Shown one piece after another: positions 1 through 8,727 of a DNA stretch of 53,324 nucleotides. The stretch spans positions 1 through 53,324 of the forward strand of contig JAZLAU010000007.1 in the NCBI GenBank assembly GCA_045613305.1, given 5' to 3'. Numbering within the stretch: the first letter of the stretch is position 1; every line of letters begins with the position of its first letter. The translations under genes and the position numbers were made by a program. The DNA comes from SFTJ01 sp045613305. GTDB taxonomy: Bacteria > Bacteroidota > Bacteroidia > Bacteroidales > Muribaculaceae. The notes beneath the pieces were generated by a model, which had not been told where the DNA came from, did no database searches, and saw nothing but the letters and a program-made list of their open reading frames with translations.

Positions 1-2
1 GA

Positions 3-2018
3 GGTAATCCGAGCGAACGAAGAAGCGGGTTGACTTTTGAGGAGCGCGTGCAGTCGTGGCGTGACAAGGGTTACACTACGCACTTCATGACAGGCATAGC
101 GTGGGGCGACTATATGGATTACTTCACAGGCGACTGGGACGGCAAGTGGCACCTTGATGAAGGACAGAAAACGATGCAAGGCGACACTATATGGCACGGA
201 CATATGGTGCCGTACATTGTGCCTTCGAAGAATTTTATTGAGTATATCAAGGAGCGTCACATTAAGCGAGTTATTGATGCCGGAATTTCGTCGATACACC
301 TTGAGGAGCCTGAGTTTTGGGCGCGTGGCGGATATAGCGAAGCCTTTAAGCGAGAATGGAAAGAATACTACGGGTTTGATTGGCGTCCGCAGCACGAAAG
401 TGCCGAAAACACCTACCTTTCGAACAAACTTAAATATTATCTCTATTACCGAGCCCTCAATGAGGTGTTTACCTATGCGAAGGAATACGGCAAGAGTAAA
501 GGAATGGACATTAAGTGCTATGTGCCAACTCACTCGTTGGTTAATTATTCGCAATGGCAAATAGTTAGTCCCGAAGCAAGCCTTGCCTCGTTGTCGGTGG
601 TTGATGGCTACATAGCCCAAGTGTGGACAGGAACATCGCGCGAACCAAACTTCTATAACGGCAACTACCGTGAACGAGTGTTTGAAACAGCATTTTTGGA
701 ATATGGCTGTATGGAAAGCATGACAGCGCCAACCGGACGAAGGGTGTATTTCTTGACCGACCCTATTGAAGACCGTGCAGTTGACTGGTCGGACTATAAG
801 CGTAACTATCAGGCCACATTTATGGCAAAGTTGCTGTATCCAAACAACAACTATTATGAAGTGATGCCATGGCCCGACCGCATATATGAGGGGCTATATA
901 GAGAAAGTGCCAAGAGCCGTAAGCGCATACGCATTCCTCGATTCTACTCTACCCAAATGCAGGTTATGATTAATTCGCTCAACTCAATGCCGGTGAGCAA
1001 GAATAAGGTGAGCGGAAGCGACGGCATATCGGTGCTAATGGGCAATTCGCTGATGTTTCAGCGTTCGCCGCAGCCTGTTGAGGGTTATGACGACCCGCAA
1101 TTGAGCAATTTCTACGGACTATCGTTGCCGCTTTTGAAGCGCGGAGTTCCGGTGAAGATAATGCACATCGAAAACACTCGCTACAAAGAGAATTGGCGCG
1201 ATGTGAAGGTGTTGCTGATGACATATTCAAACATGAAGCCACTCGATAGCGAATCGCATAAACACATTGCCGGCTGGGTGAAGCGCGGAGGTGTATTGGT
1301 GTATGCATCGACCGATGCCGACCCATTCCAAAATGTGCTTGAATGGTGGAATAAGGACGGAAATAACTATGCTACGCCAAGCGCACACTTGTTTGAAATG
1401 ATGGGTATGCCACAAAATCCGGGCGAGGGTAAATATGGTTACGGCATGGGCACAGTGCTTGTGCTTCGTCACGACCCTAAAGAGTTTGTGATGAAGGCCG
1501 GTGGCGATAAGCAGTTGGTTGATGCCGTACAGTCGCTTTATGAAAATGAGGCGAAAGCAGGCAAATTGCAGTTTAAGAACAATTTCCAACTCACTCGAGG
1601 CAATTATGAATTGGTGTCGGTGGTTGATGAAGGTGTTAGCAGCGAACCAGTGGTGAAGAATGGCCGTTTCATCGATTTGTTTGACCCCGAATTGCCAACA
1701 AAGTCTCAAGTGACTGTGAATCCTGGCGAGCAGGCATACTTGTTTAATGTTGACAACGTGAAGAGTAAAAACAAGCCTCAAGTGCTTGCAGCGGCAGCGC
1801 GTGTGTATGACGAAAAGAAGAGTGGCCGTGCCTATTCGTTTGTGGTGAAGAGTCCAATCGAAACCACCAATGTAATGCGTGTGATGTTGCCAAAATGTCC
1901 GTCAACTGTGACAGCAAACGGAGCATCGGTGAATTTCAATTGGGACGAAATGACACGCACCATTGTTTTAAAGCATGAAAATTCGCCCGAAGGCGTGAAG
2001 ATAGACATTAAGTGGTGA
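3..2018 (+). CDS. Glycoside hydrolase-like protein, 5' end cut by window edge
   Basis: The reading frame is already open at the left edge (first whole codon at position 3) and there is no convincing start inside, so this is the C-terminal part, about 670 residues, of a longer protein. The visible N-terminal half reads like a TIM-barrel glycosidase: tryptophan- and tyrosine-rich strands, an acidic HLEEPEFW segment about 100 residues in (a possible catalytic-acid strand), and a later TDPIED segment. From roughly residue 330 an alpha/beta region (SVLMGNSLM, VKVLLMTYSNM, WVKRGGVLVYAS) resembles the class I glutamine amidotransferase-like domain that follows the barrel in GH42-type beta-galactosidases. 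A small beta-rich C-terminal part follows. I cannot name the family or the substrate. The signal peptide, if any, lies outside the window. A strong terminator follows the gene. Confidence 0.6.
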   Translation, partial: GNPSERRSGLTFEERVQSWRDKGYTTHFMTGIAWGDYMDYFTGDWDGKWHLDEGQKTMQGDTIWHGHMVPYIVPSKNFIEYIKERHIKRVIDAGISSIHLEEPEFWARGGYSEAFKREWKEYYGFDWRPQHESAENTYLSNKLKYYLYYRALNEVFTYAKEYGKSKGMDIKCYVPTHSLVNYSQWQIVSPEASLASLSVVDGYIAQVWTGTSREPNFYNGNYRERVFETAFLEYGCMESMTAPTGRRVYFLTDPIEDRAVDWSDYKRNYQATFMAKLLYPNNNYYEVMPWPDRIYEGLYRESAKSRKRIRIPRFYSTQMQVMINSLNSMPVSKNKVSGSDGISVLMGNSLMFQRSPQPVEGYDDPQLSNFYGLSLPLLKRGVPVKIMHIENTRYKENWRDVKVLLMTYSNMKPLDSESHKHIAGWVKRGGVLVYASTDADPFQNVLEWWNKDGNNYATPSAHLFEMMGMPQNPGEGKYGYGMGTVLVLRHDPKEFVMKAGGDKQLVDAVQSLYENEAKAGKLQFKNNFQLTRGNYELVSVVDEGVSSEPVVKNGRFIDLFDPELPTKSQVTVNPGEQAYLFNVDNVKSKNKPQVLAAAARVYDEKKSGRAYSFVVKSPIETTNVMRVMLPKCPSTVTANGASVNFNWDEMTRTIVLKHENSPEGVKIDIKW

Positions 2019-2040
2019 AAACACTTTGCTGATGAAGAAC

Positions 2041-2078
2041 AAAAGCGGAAACAGTTTTTATAACTGTTTCCGCTTTTT
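2041..2078 (+). terminator. Rho-independent terminator after the glycosidase-like gene
   Basis: A perfect 16-bp stem (2041-2056 with 2062-2077) closes a 5-nt loop (TTTAT). The right arm runs into TTTTT. It lies 22 nt after the stop codon at 2018. Because the stem starts with AAAA it could also act in reverse for the convergent gene ending at 2215. Confidence 0.85.
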
Positions 2079-2214
2079 ATTGTTTTTGTGTGTCGGGGCA
2101 ATTTGTGCTTTTGCCCATCAGTGGAGCGTGCTTATATAAATTACTCTCGCTGAAAAAGGCTATAACATAATCGTTAGAGGATGAAATTTATGTTCTTTTA
2201 GAGCAACCTGAAGG

Positions 2215-3237
2215 TTAATATTCAATTTTATCGTTTTTTTTCATCCAGTCGGAAAATGCCACTTGCGCTTCGCGTCGCATAAGCGCAAGTGAAGGAATCG
2301 ACCTCATGTCGGCAGTTTTGTCGATTTCGTCGTATATGAAAGAGTCGTCGAAGTCGATAACTTTGGCGTCTTGCTTTGTGTTGCCGAAGAAAATTTTGCT
2401 GATACCCGACCAGTAAATGGCACTTAGGCACATAGGGCAGGGTTCGCACGAGGTGTAGATGGTGCAACCGTTTAGTTTGAAGTCGCGAATGTCGTGGCAA
2501 GCGTTTCTGATGGCACTAACTTCGGCATGTGCTGTTGGGTCGTTGTTAGCCGTAACACGGTTTACTCCGGTTGCTGCAACTTTGCCGTCGCGAACTATTA
2601 CGGCGCCAAACGGACCGCCTCCATTTGCAACATTTTCAATTGAGAGGTCGATGGCCATTTGCATGAACTTGCGGTCGTCGTCGGTGATTTGGCGAGACTG
2701 AACTATAGAGAGGCTCTCAATGTGTATGTCGGGATGTAGTTCAAGAATTCGTTCGCGGCCGTTTTGAAACTCTTTTTCAATCACAAACGCCATGTTGTGC
2801 AGATTGGCGCCTGCCTGATGGCACAGGTCGGCTATGCCTAATGCGGCATTGCCATAGGCAAGAAAATCGTCTACAAATAAGATGTTGTCGTTGTTGCTAA
2901 GATATGCTTTGTCGACCGAAATTTCATAACTGCGACCTTTTGTGAACGATGTTACTGTAGTGGTGTAGGCGTTGCTTACGGTATTCGGTTTAACCTTTTT
3001 GGCAAATACCATTGGAACATTCATTTTCAGTGCTGCCATTAAGGCTGGCGATATGCCGCTTGCTTCAATGGTGATGACTTTTGTTATGCCTTTGTTGGCA
3101 AACACTCGAGCGATTTCTTCGCCGATTTGAAGCATCAAATTTGGGTCGACTTGATGATTGATAAAACTATCAACCTTTAGGATGCCTCCAGGAAGGGTTG
3201 TTGCATCGCTGGTAATTCGTTTATCTAATATTTCCAT
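2215..3237 (-). CDS. xpt-guaD: Fused xanthine phosphoribosyltransferase / guanine deaminase
   Basis: One uninterrupted 340-residue frame holds two complete enzymes. Residues 1 to about 183 match Xpt, which makes XMP from xanthine and PRPP: the opening resembles B. subtilis Xpt (LKVDSFINHQ-like, 20-29) and the PRPP-binding loop ILFVDDFLAYGNA is at 119-131. Residues about 185-340 match the GuaD type of cytidine-deaminase-fold enzyme, which converts guanine to xanthine: zinc motif HAE at 237-239, PCPMC at 266-270, and the guanine-deaminase features NNDPTAHAE and FDDSFIYDEIDK. The deaminase product is the transferase substrate, so the fusion covers two steps of purine salvage. It is not tadA, which is separate at 18527. 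A -7 element lies 28 nt upstream of the start. No purine riboswitch was recognised in the 140-nt upstream gap. Confidence 0.9.
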   Translation of the reverse strand: MEILDKRITSDATTLPGGILKVDSFINHQVDPNLMLQIGEEIARVFANKGITKVITIEASGISPALMAALKMNVPMVFAKKVKPNTVSNAYTTTVTSFTKGRSYEISVDKAYLSNNDNILFVDDFLAYGNAALGIADLCHQAGANLHNMAFVIEKEFQNGRERILELHPDIHIESLSIVQSRQITDDDRKFMQMAIDLSIENVANGGGPFGAVIVRDGKVAATGVNRVTANNDPTAHAEVSAIRNACHDIRDFKLNGCTIYTSCEPCPMCLSAIYWSGISKIFFGNTKQDAKVIDFDDSFIYDEIDKTADMRSIPSLALMRREAQVAFSDWMKKNDKIEY

Positions 3238-3265
3238 GATACTTGATGTTAGGATTAGTATAATG

Positions 3266-3273
3266 CAAATATA
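3266..3273 (-). promoter_or_regulatory. Bacteroidetes -7 promoter element for xpt-guaD
   Basis: On the minus strand it reads TATATTTG, a match to the TAnnTTTG consensus, 28 nt upstream of the start codon. No clear -33 TTTG was found at the usual distance. Confidence 0.4.
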
Positions 3274-3378
3274 TAATAAAATGCCGAATAAAGCGATGCC
3301 AAATAATGTTAATAAGACTTATGCAGAAAGATGTTTGATTATCGTCCTGACAAAAAAGAGCGGTGAGGTAATCAGCCG

Positions 3379-5943
3379 TTACTTTTTGCTTGGTATGACT
3401 GTGGCTGAGCCCATACGTCCATAGTCGTCGATGGTTTCCACACGAATCATTACAGGAGTGGTGAATTGGTTGTTGAAACACTCGAAACTTGCAGCACCGT
3501 TGATGTCGGTAGGGAGGTTAGGGTTCCAATAGAGAGTGCGGCGATAGTCGGCATGACGGTCATAAAGCACTTCATCGTCGGGGTAAACTGGAGAGTATTT
3601 TTCCACAATAGGCGTATAACCCTGAATAATGGTAGCGCGAGTGCCTTGGGCTGCCGTGGTGTGAGTGTCGAGCACGCTGCGACGAGGCATTGGAATGAGG
3701 TAGAAAATAGCATAGTTTTCGATGTGAGCCACGTCGATAGAGTCGCGGTTAGAAACTCGAGAATTATGTATAACTTCTTCGGCAATGCCGTTTTTACCGT
3801 CGGCAATGATGATTGATTGCAGACCGTCGATTTCGGTAATCATCATTTTTCGCTCGGTTTCTGACAGGATTTTATTGTCCATCACGAAGGCTATCGGCTT
3901 TTGGCGATAGGAAATGTTATAAGCGTTGTCGGCATCGCTTCGGTCCCAATAGAATTGTTGGCTTACGTGCTCAAGGAATGTAGGCATGTTTTGCACAATT
4001 TTTCCTTTGTCGCGAAGCATGTCGAGTTCGTGGGGCACATTATAATAAGCGTCGATGCTTCGTTCGTTGATTTTGGTGTTGCGAGAATATTCATTTCGCT
4101 TTTTAGCCACCACTTCCAATTCACCGAGTAGCAAAGTGCCAAACTGGTGACGCAGCGAGTCGATGTAGGTTTTACTGTATTTTTCAACTGCGCGCTGAGT
4201 GCTGTCGGGGTTTGTCCAGATGGGGTGTGTTTCGCGATAACTGTAGGCTCTTGCTTCTGGGCCAAATTCGCGGCGTAGCATAATCAACGCATCTTGGTTT
4301 TTCGATTTTCCTTGTTTGCGTGTTTGGAAAAGGGCTTCGAGGTTGCCGCGGAAGTTGTCCATAGGCACGGCGAAATAGCCATTTTCGTCGGTGATGGTGT
4401 TTCCGGTGGCATACTTGCTGTCTTGACGTGCGAGCACAGTGAGTTCAATGTTTTTGAGCGGACGCTTTAGTATGGTGCTTTTAGCCACGCCCTCAATAAG
4501 CAGTTGGCTTTCGGGAGGGTTGGCAGGAGAGAACGGAGAGTTGCCGATTTGTTTCGACAGGTCGTATCGACGCCATCCGTGCACCATCATCAGCACATCG
4601 AGTTCATCAGACTTTTGAGTTATGTTAGAGAAATAATATCCGGGTTGGTGAATGTAGCCTTTGAGTTCGCTTGTGAGCAGCAAGTCGGTGTAGATGTTGT
4701 TGTCGAACTCAAAATAGTCGCTGCGAAGACGGTCGATAACGCTCACCGACACTGACCCTTGAAATGGGTTGCCGCCTGATGTGGCAGTGATGTTTCCGTT
4801 GATTTTTTCGTATGGCGCGTAAATGTCTTTTATTCCGTCCACTTTAATGCGAATTGGCGACATAGGATATGCAAACACCATACGGTCGGAAAGAGTGACG
4901 CCTTGCTTGTTGATTAACGACACTTGCAGCACGCCTGCAGGCAGTTTTCGCACGGGCAGCATAAATTCCTGAACATCCCCCTCATTCATGGCCAGGATTT
5001 GGCAATGGTAGGGCTTGCCTTGACTTGAAACAAACACTCCTACGGTGTCGGCCGGGGTGTTGGCATTGCATGCCACTTTAATGGCCAAAGCACCTCCCGA
5101 ATTGTTAACGGTTAATGCATAGCCCTCGCTGAGTGCTTTTGGAAGTTTGAAAGAGTATTCTTTGCCGTTATAGTTTACTTTGGCTGTGGCTTGTCGGTTA
5201 GGGTTAGGTGTGAATTCAAACACGCCCATTCCGTCGTGCAGAGTTGAGAATTGAGTTATGGTGTTACCGTTATCGTCAATAATATTTCCTTCAATTGCAA
5301 TGTTGGCCGAGTCGTTGCTTTCGGCTTTAAATGCCACTCGTGAGGTTACGTTGTCGACAAGATATCCGCCTTCGGGGAAGAAACGCACATTTATGGCCTT
5401 GTTAGTTTCGGTGGGGCGTTTTTTCATCGACGGGCTGAGTTTGAAGTTTATCAGCGAGCGGTCGGTTTTTGTTTCATCGCCTTGTATGGCATATATTGGC
5501 ATAGTGCGAGAGAAATATTCGGGTTCGGCGAAACTCATCATCCATTTTGTGAAAGCGCGAATTTCGTAGTATCCAGAAAGGAAACTCTTGTCGAGAGGTA
5601 TATGTCCTTCGCCAACACCGTCTTTAAGGCGAACAATCACTTTGCTGGAAACATGTCCGGCTTGGTCGATGAGTTCAACGTAAAGAGGGCGGCTAAGGGT
5701 GCTGAGTTGCTCCTTAACAGGGGTGGTGACATAAGCTTTAAACCAAATTGTGTCGCCTATGTAGTAGCTTGAATTGTCGAGGTGAAGATATGCTTTTTCG
5801 CGTGGATATGCATCGGCATATTGCACCGCTTGGGCCATGTATTCTTGAAAAAGTTGTTGCGCTGGTTTAGTGGCTGTTGTTTGTGCCAGCACGGCTAAAG
5901 TTGTTGCTACAACTGCAATTATGGTGAGGAAAATTTTATGCAT
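3379..5943 (-). CDS. Large secreted MG2-like outer-membrane-associated protein
   Basis: A protein of 854 residues. I place the start at 5943, not at the longer in-frame ATG at 6048, because translation from 5943 begins with a clean signal peptide (MHKIFLTII..VLAQ) and a TATCTTTG promoter element lies between the two ATGs. After cleavage comes the segment YLHLDNSSYYIGDTIWFKA, typical of Bacteroidetes proteins with alpha-2-macroglobulin MG2-like beta domains. Further beta-sandwich regions follow. Around residues 500-560 is a carboxypeptidase-regulatory-like stretch (VLARQD, TDENGYFAVP). A TonB-plug-like remnant comes next, then a final region ending DYGRMGSATVIPSKK. No beta-barrel is evident. 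Members of this group are common in Bacteroidetes and mostly uncharacterised. Function is unknown. Confidence 0.75.
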   Translation of the reverse strand: MHKIFLTIIAVVATTLAVLAQTTATKPAQQLFQEYMAQAVQYADAYPREKAYLHLDNSSYYIGDTIWFKAYVTTPVKEQLSTLSRPLYVELIDQAGHVSSKVIVRLKDGVGEGHIPLDKSFLSGYYEIRAFTKWMMSFAEPEYFSRTMPIYAIQGDETKTDRSLINFKLSPSMKKRPTETNKAINVRFFPEGGYLVDNVTSRVAFKAESNDSANIAIEGNIIDDNGNTITQFSTLHDGMGVFEFTPNPNRQATAKVNYNGKEYSFKLPKALSEGYALTVNNSGGALAIKVACNANTPADTVGVFVSSQGKPYHCQILAMNEGDVQEFMLPVRKLPAGVLQVSLINKQGVTLSDRMVFAYPMSPIRIKVDGIKDIYAPYEKINGNITATSGGNPFQGSVSVSVIDRLRSDYFEFDNNIYTDLLLTSELKGYIHQPGYYFSNITQKSDELDVLMMVHGWRRYDLSKQIGNSPFSPANPPESQLLIEGVAKSTILKRPLKNIELTVLARQDSKYATGNTITDENGYFAVPMDNFRGNLEALFQTRKQGKSKNQDALIMLRREFGPEARAYSYRETHPIWTNPDSTQRAVEKYSKTYIDSLRHQFGTLLLGELEVVAKKRNEYSRNTKINERSIDAYYNVPHELDMLRDKGKIVQNMPTFLEHVSQQFYWDRSDADNAYNISYRQKPIAFVMDNKILSETERKMMITEIDGLQSIIIADGKNGIAEEVIHNSRVSNRDSIDVAHIENYAIFYLIPMPRRSVLDTHTTAAQGTRATIIQGYTPIVEKYSPVYPDDEVLYDRHADYRRTLYWNPNLPTDINGAASFECFNNQFTTPVMIRVETIDDYGRMGSATVIPSKK

Positions 5944-5962
5944 CGATTCTAATTCTTTTTTG

Positions 5963-5970
5963 CAAAGATA
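5963..5970 (-). promoter_or_regulatory. -7 promoter element for the MG2-like gene
   Basis: The minus strand reads TATCTTTG, a full match to TAnnTTTG, 19 nt upstream of the chosen start at 5943. This helps reject the longer start at 6048. A TTTG lies 12 nt further upstream (5983-5986). Confidence 0.5.
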
Positions 5971-6112
5971 ACGAAAGGCTGGCAAACATAAAACATGCTT
6001 GGTTGTTGTTGCTGCGGCTTTCTGGCATCTTATGGTTGTTTTGTTCACACCTTCGGCAGGTGATTATTTTTTATTTGATGTGATAAATAGGCGAAAGTTA
6101 AGTCTGAAATGA

Positions 6113-6155
6113 TAAAAAATCCCTCTGTGGCACGTTTTTCGGTTGCCATAGAGGG
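6113..6155 (-). terminator. Terminator for the dedA-mnmD unit
   Basis: A 12-bp stem with one G-U pair (6121-6132 with 6144-6155) is followed on the minus strand by a run of six T (6114-6119 on the plus strand is A). It lies about 67 nt past the mnmD stop codon. Confidence 0.75.
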
Positions 6156-6222
6156 GTGTAATAATTAGCTTCGACAGCAAAATCGTGGAGCAATGAATGT
6201 TTTTTTGCTGATGAGAATGGAA

Positions 6223-6882
6223 TTACAAAGGCTTATTGGCTCTGATTATTTCGCGCTTTCCGCCCGGAGGGCCTGGCAATCGCTCAACAACGAATCCGGC
6301 CGATTGCAGCATGCGTCGCACCACGCCCTTTGCGCAATATGTAGTTAGGATTCCGCCAGGTGCTAAAACCTCAAAAAGGTGGTCAAAAAGATGTTGATTC
6401 CACATGTCGGGCTGTTTTTCGGGCGCGAAGGCATCGAAATATATTATGTCGAATTGAGAGTTGAACCGATAAGAAGTGAAGTCGTCCTCAATTTTGTGTA
6501 TGGTGAAATTGTCGGTAACTTTCACATCGGTGTTCCATTGTGCTTGATGCAAAGCAAAATAGAGGTCTTCGTGGCCTTGATTAATGATTGCCGGATAGTT
6601 TAACTTTTGCAGCACGTCGAAGCTAAGCGGATAGCGTTCGATGCCGGTGTAGTGAACCTCACGATTCAAACGAATGGCTTCGAGCAAAGTTAAGAAGCAA
6701 TTGAGCCCAGTGCCTAATCCTATCTCAAGAATTCGAGGAGATTTGGCTTGCGAGTGCTTAAATGCCATGTCGATGAAAATGTGTTGCGACTCGGTGAGCG
6801 CGCCTTTAACGGAGTGATAATGCTCGTCGAGTTCTGGAACGTATAGAGTGTAACTTCCGTCGGCTGTTTGATGAAGTTTCAT
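6223..6882 (-). CDS. mnmD: tRNA U34 5-methylaminomethyl-2-thiouridine methyltransferase MnmD
   Basis: A 219-residue SAM-dependent methyltransferase of the MnmC N-terminal-domain type, without the FAD oxidase half found in E. coli MnmC. Free-standing forms are called MnmD. They methylate aminomethyl- or carboxymethylaminomethyl-modified wobble uridine in tRNA. The family signatures are present: SAM-binding EIGLGTGLN near residue 53, the acidic active-site strand DAFAPEKQPDMW near 150, and the C-terminal GPPGGKREIIRA. The gene follows the DedA-like gene by 15 nt on the same strand, so the two are probably co-transcribed. A terminator follows. Confidence 0.88.
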   Translation of the reverse strand: MKLHQTADGSYTLYVPELDEHYHSVKGALTESQHIFIDMAFKHSQAKSPRILEIGLGTGLNCFLTLLEAIRLNREVHYTGIERYPLSFDVLQKLNYPAIINQGHEDLYFALHQAQWNTDVKVTDNFTIHKIEDDFTSYRFNSQFDIIYFDAFAPEKQPDMWNQHLFDHLFEVLAPGGILTTYCAKGVVRRMLQSAGFVVERLPGPPGGKREIIRANKPL

Positions 6883-6897
6883 GCGGTGTGAAAATTT

Positions 6898-7359
6898 TTA
6901 GAAAAAAGAAGTAATGCCTATTGTTGTAGCACCGATAACTGCATATCTGGCCAATTTGCCTAAAAACATAAATAAGAAAGTGGTCCACTTGTTGGTTCTC
7001 AGTATACCGAGCACCACACCAATGGCTTCTCCAATGACTGGTGCAAACATGAAGAAAGCCATGTAGGCACCATATTTCTTAACGGCTTTTTCGGCCCGAT
7101 TAAGTTTTTCGGCATCAATTCCGAGATATCGTTCAATCCAGTGCATGTTGCCCAGAGTGCCGAGCCAATAGCATGTGATGCCACCTATCATGTTGCCAAT
7201 GGTGGCCACGATAATGCTAATGTAAGGGTCGGAGCCTGCACCTATGCATGCCATCAGCACTGCCTCCGAACTTAAAGGAATCACCGACCCTGCCACTACG
7301 GCAGAGAGGAAGATGCCTAAATAGCCCCATTCGATGAGAAATGATATGATGGATTCCAT
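6898..7359 (-). CDS. DedA/YqaA-family membrane protein (VTT domain)
   Basis: A 153-residue integral membrane protein with about four hydrophobic segments and the re-entrant-loop pattern of the VTT/SNARE-associated family. Visible markers are a GxxxPxxSE-like motif (AGSVIPLSSEAV near residue 22), GNMIGGITCYWLG in the middle, and FAPVIGEAIGVVLG near residue 105. YqaA-type proteins are the short members of the DedA superfamily, which is linked to undecaprenyl-phosphate or phospholipid flipping. The substrate here cannot be read from sequence. It is first in a two-gene unit with mnmD. Confidence 0.8.
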   Translation of the reverse strand: MESIISFLIEWGYLGIFLSAVVAGSVIPLSSEAVLMACIGAGSDPYISIIVATIGNMIGGITCYWLGTLGNMHWIERYLGIDAEKLNRAEKAVKKYGAYMAFFMFAPVIGEAIGVVLGILRTNKWTTFLFMFLGKLARYAVIGATTIGITSFF

Positions 7360-7397
7360 TAATTCCTATATTTTGAGGTTTGTGCAATTTGTGAGTG

Positions 7398-7405
7398 CAA
7401 ATGTA
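7398..7405 (-). promoter_or_regulatory. -7 promoter element for the dedA-mnmD unit
   Basis: The minus strand reads TACATTTG, matching TAnnTTTG, 38 nt upstream of the start codon at 7359. Confidence 0.45.
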
Positions 7406-7558
7406 CGAAAAAACTATTATCAAGAGAAGTGTTGATATAAATGATATACACTAAAAGGTGTTGAAAGGTTGTCAAGAAACATAAGTTGATGAACTCGGTG
7501 TGCATATAGGGCGTAATTTTGTGCTACTGGCCAACAAAAGGATGTGCGGATAAGATAA

Positions 7559-7582
7559 TTTGACGGATAATGATTAACTTTG
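7559..7582 (+). promoter_or_regulatory. Promoter candidate for the 7656-11366 operon
   Basis: TAACTTTG at 7575-7582 matches the -7 consensus, 73 nt upstream of the first gene. TTTG at 7559-7562 lies 12 nt before it, closer than the usual 19-21 nt, so its role as a -33 element is doubtful. Confidence 0.4.
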
Positions 7583-7655
7583 CTAAACTCTTGAATGTGC
7601 GCGATAATAGGGTGTACAAGAAGAGAATAGGCAAACATAATAAAAACAAGAAGAT

Positions 7656-8714
7656 ATGGCAAAAGTAAACGATATAGTGCGCTTCCTTAACACCCAAGGC
7701 GGCGGCCGAATAAGCAAGATAGATGGAAACTTGGCGTATGTGGAAGATGAAGACGGATTTGAAACTCCCGTGCTGCTGCGCGAAATTGTGGTGGTAGAAG
7801 AGAGCAAGTCGCGTCCAACTGCTTACGACCGTCCGCTGACACCCGCCAAAAGTAAGGAGGTGCCAGCTCCAGGCCCAAAGCCAAAGCCTACGGCATTGCC
7901 TATTGAAGAAACCGAAACGGGTGATGTGCTGAATGTGGTGCTTGCCTATGAGCCAGAAGAAATTAAGCATCTCAACACCACCAAGTTTTATGCATATTTG
8001 GTTAACGACAGCAATTATTTTTTGCATTTCACTTATATGTCGCGTGACGATGAGAGCGGAATGTGGAAAACTCGTTTCCAGGGTATTGTAGAGCCAAACA
8101 TTCAGGTGCTACTTGAGGAATTTTCGCACGATGTGCTCACCGAACTCGACCGCGTGGCGGTGCAATATATAGCATTTAAACACGATAAACCATTTAAGTT
8201 GAAAAATCCGGCTTTGGTGGAACATCGCATCGACACCACTAAGTTCTATAAGTTGCATTGTTTCCACGATAATATGTACTTCGACACGCCGGTTATAGCC
8301 TACGACATTGTGAAGAATGATGTGCCAGCCAAACAATTGATGATTGACAGCGGAGAATTGGAGCGTGCTATGCGTGAAAAGCGATTAGCCGACAAGCCAA
8401 ACCGAAAGCCGGTGGAGAAGAAAGTGGCCGATGGCCCGTTGGTTGTAGATTTGCACATTACTGAACTGGTTGATACGACTGCGGGAATGAGTGCTGCCGA
8501 TATGCTTGAATATCAGTTGAGTAAATTCCGTGAAACTATGGATGCTAACAAGAAATTTCACGGCAAAAAGATAGTGTTTATTCATGGCAAAGGCGAGGGA
8601 GTGTTGCGAAAGGCCATTCTCGACGATTTGAAGCGAAGATATCCGCGATGCCAAGCGCAGGATGCAAGTTTCCGTGAATACGGATTTGGCGCTACTCAAA
8701 TCACCATACATTAA
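7656..8714 (+). CDS. DUF2027 and Smr domain protein
   Basis: A 352-residue protein with an N-terminal small beta-barrel (about residues 1-50, VNDIVRFLNTQGGGRISKI), a proline/lysine linker around 60-80, a DUF2027 domain to about residue 260, and a C-terminal Smr domain (about 268-352). The Smr hallmarks are DLHITELVD and HGKGEGVLRKAI. Smr domains occur as nucleases on MutS2 and as stand-alone proteins acting on branched DNA or, in some cases, ribosome-bound mRNA. DUF2027-Smr is a Bacteroidetes arrangement of unproven function. The gene heads a run of five closely spaced genes. Confidence 0.85.
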   Translation: MAKVNDIVRFLNTQGGGRISKIDGNLAYVEDEDGFETPVLLREIVVVEESKSRPTAYDRPLTPAKSKEVPAPGPKPKPTALPIEETETGDVLNVVLAYEPEEIKHLNTTKFYAYLVNDSNYFLHFTYMSRDDESGMWKTRFQGIVEPNIQVLLEEFSHDVLTELDRVAVQYIAFKHDKPFKLKNPALVEHRIDTTKFYKLHCFHDNMYFDTPVIAYDIVKNDVPAKQLMIDSGELERAMREKRLADKPNRKPVEKKVADGPLVVDLHITELVDTTAGMSAADMLEYQLSKFRETMDANKKFHGKKIVFIHGKGEGVLRKAILDDLKRRYPRCQAQDASFREYGFGATQITIH

Positions 8715-8727
8715 TCACTTTTCAGAT

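Noticed and set aside
1227..1781. Minus-strand open frame (184 codons) opposite the glycosidase-like gene
   Set aside because: The sense frame has coherent domains and this one has none.
5944..6048. Longer N-terminus for the MG2-like protein
   Set aside because: It would place 35 residues before an excellent signal peptide and run across a promoter element.
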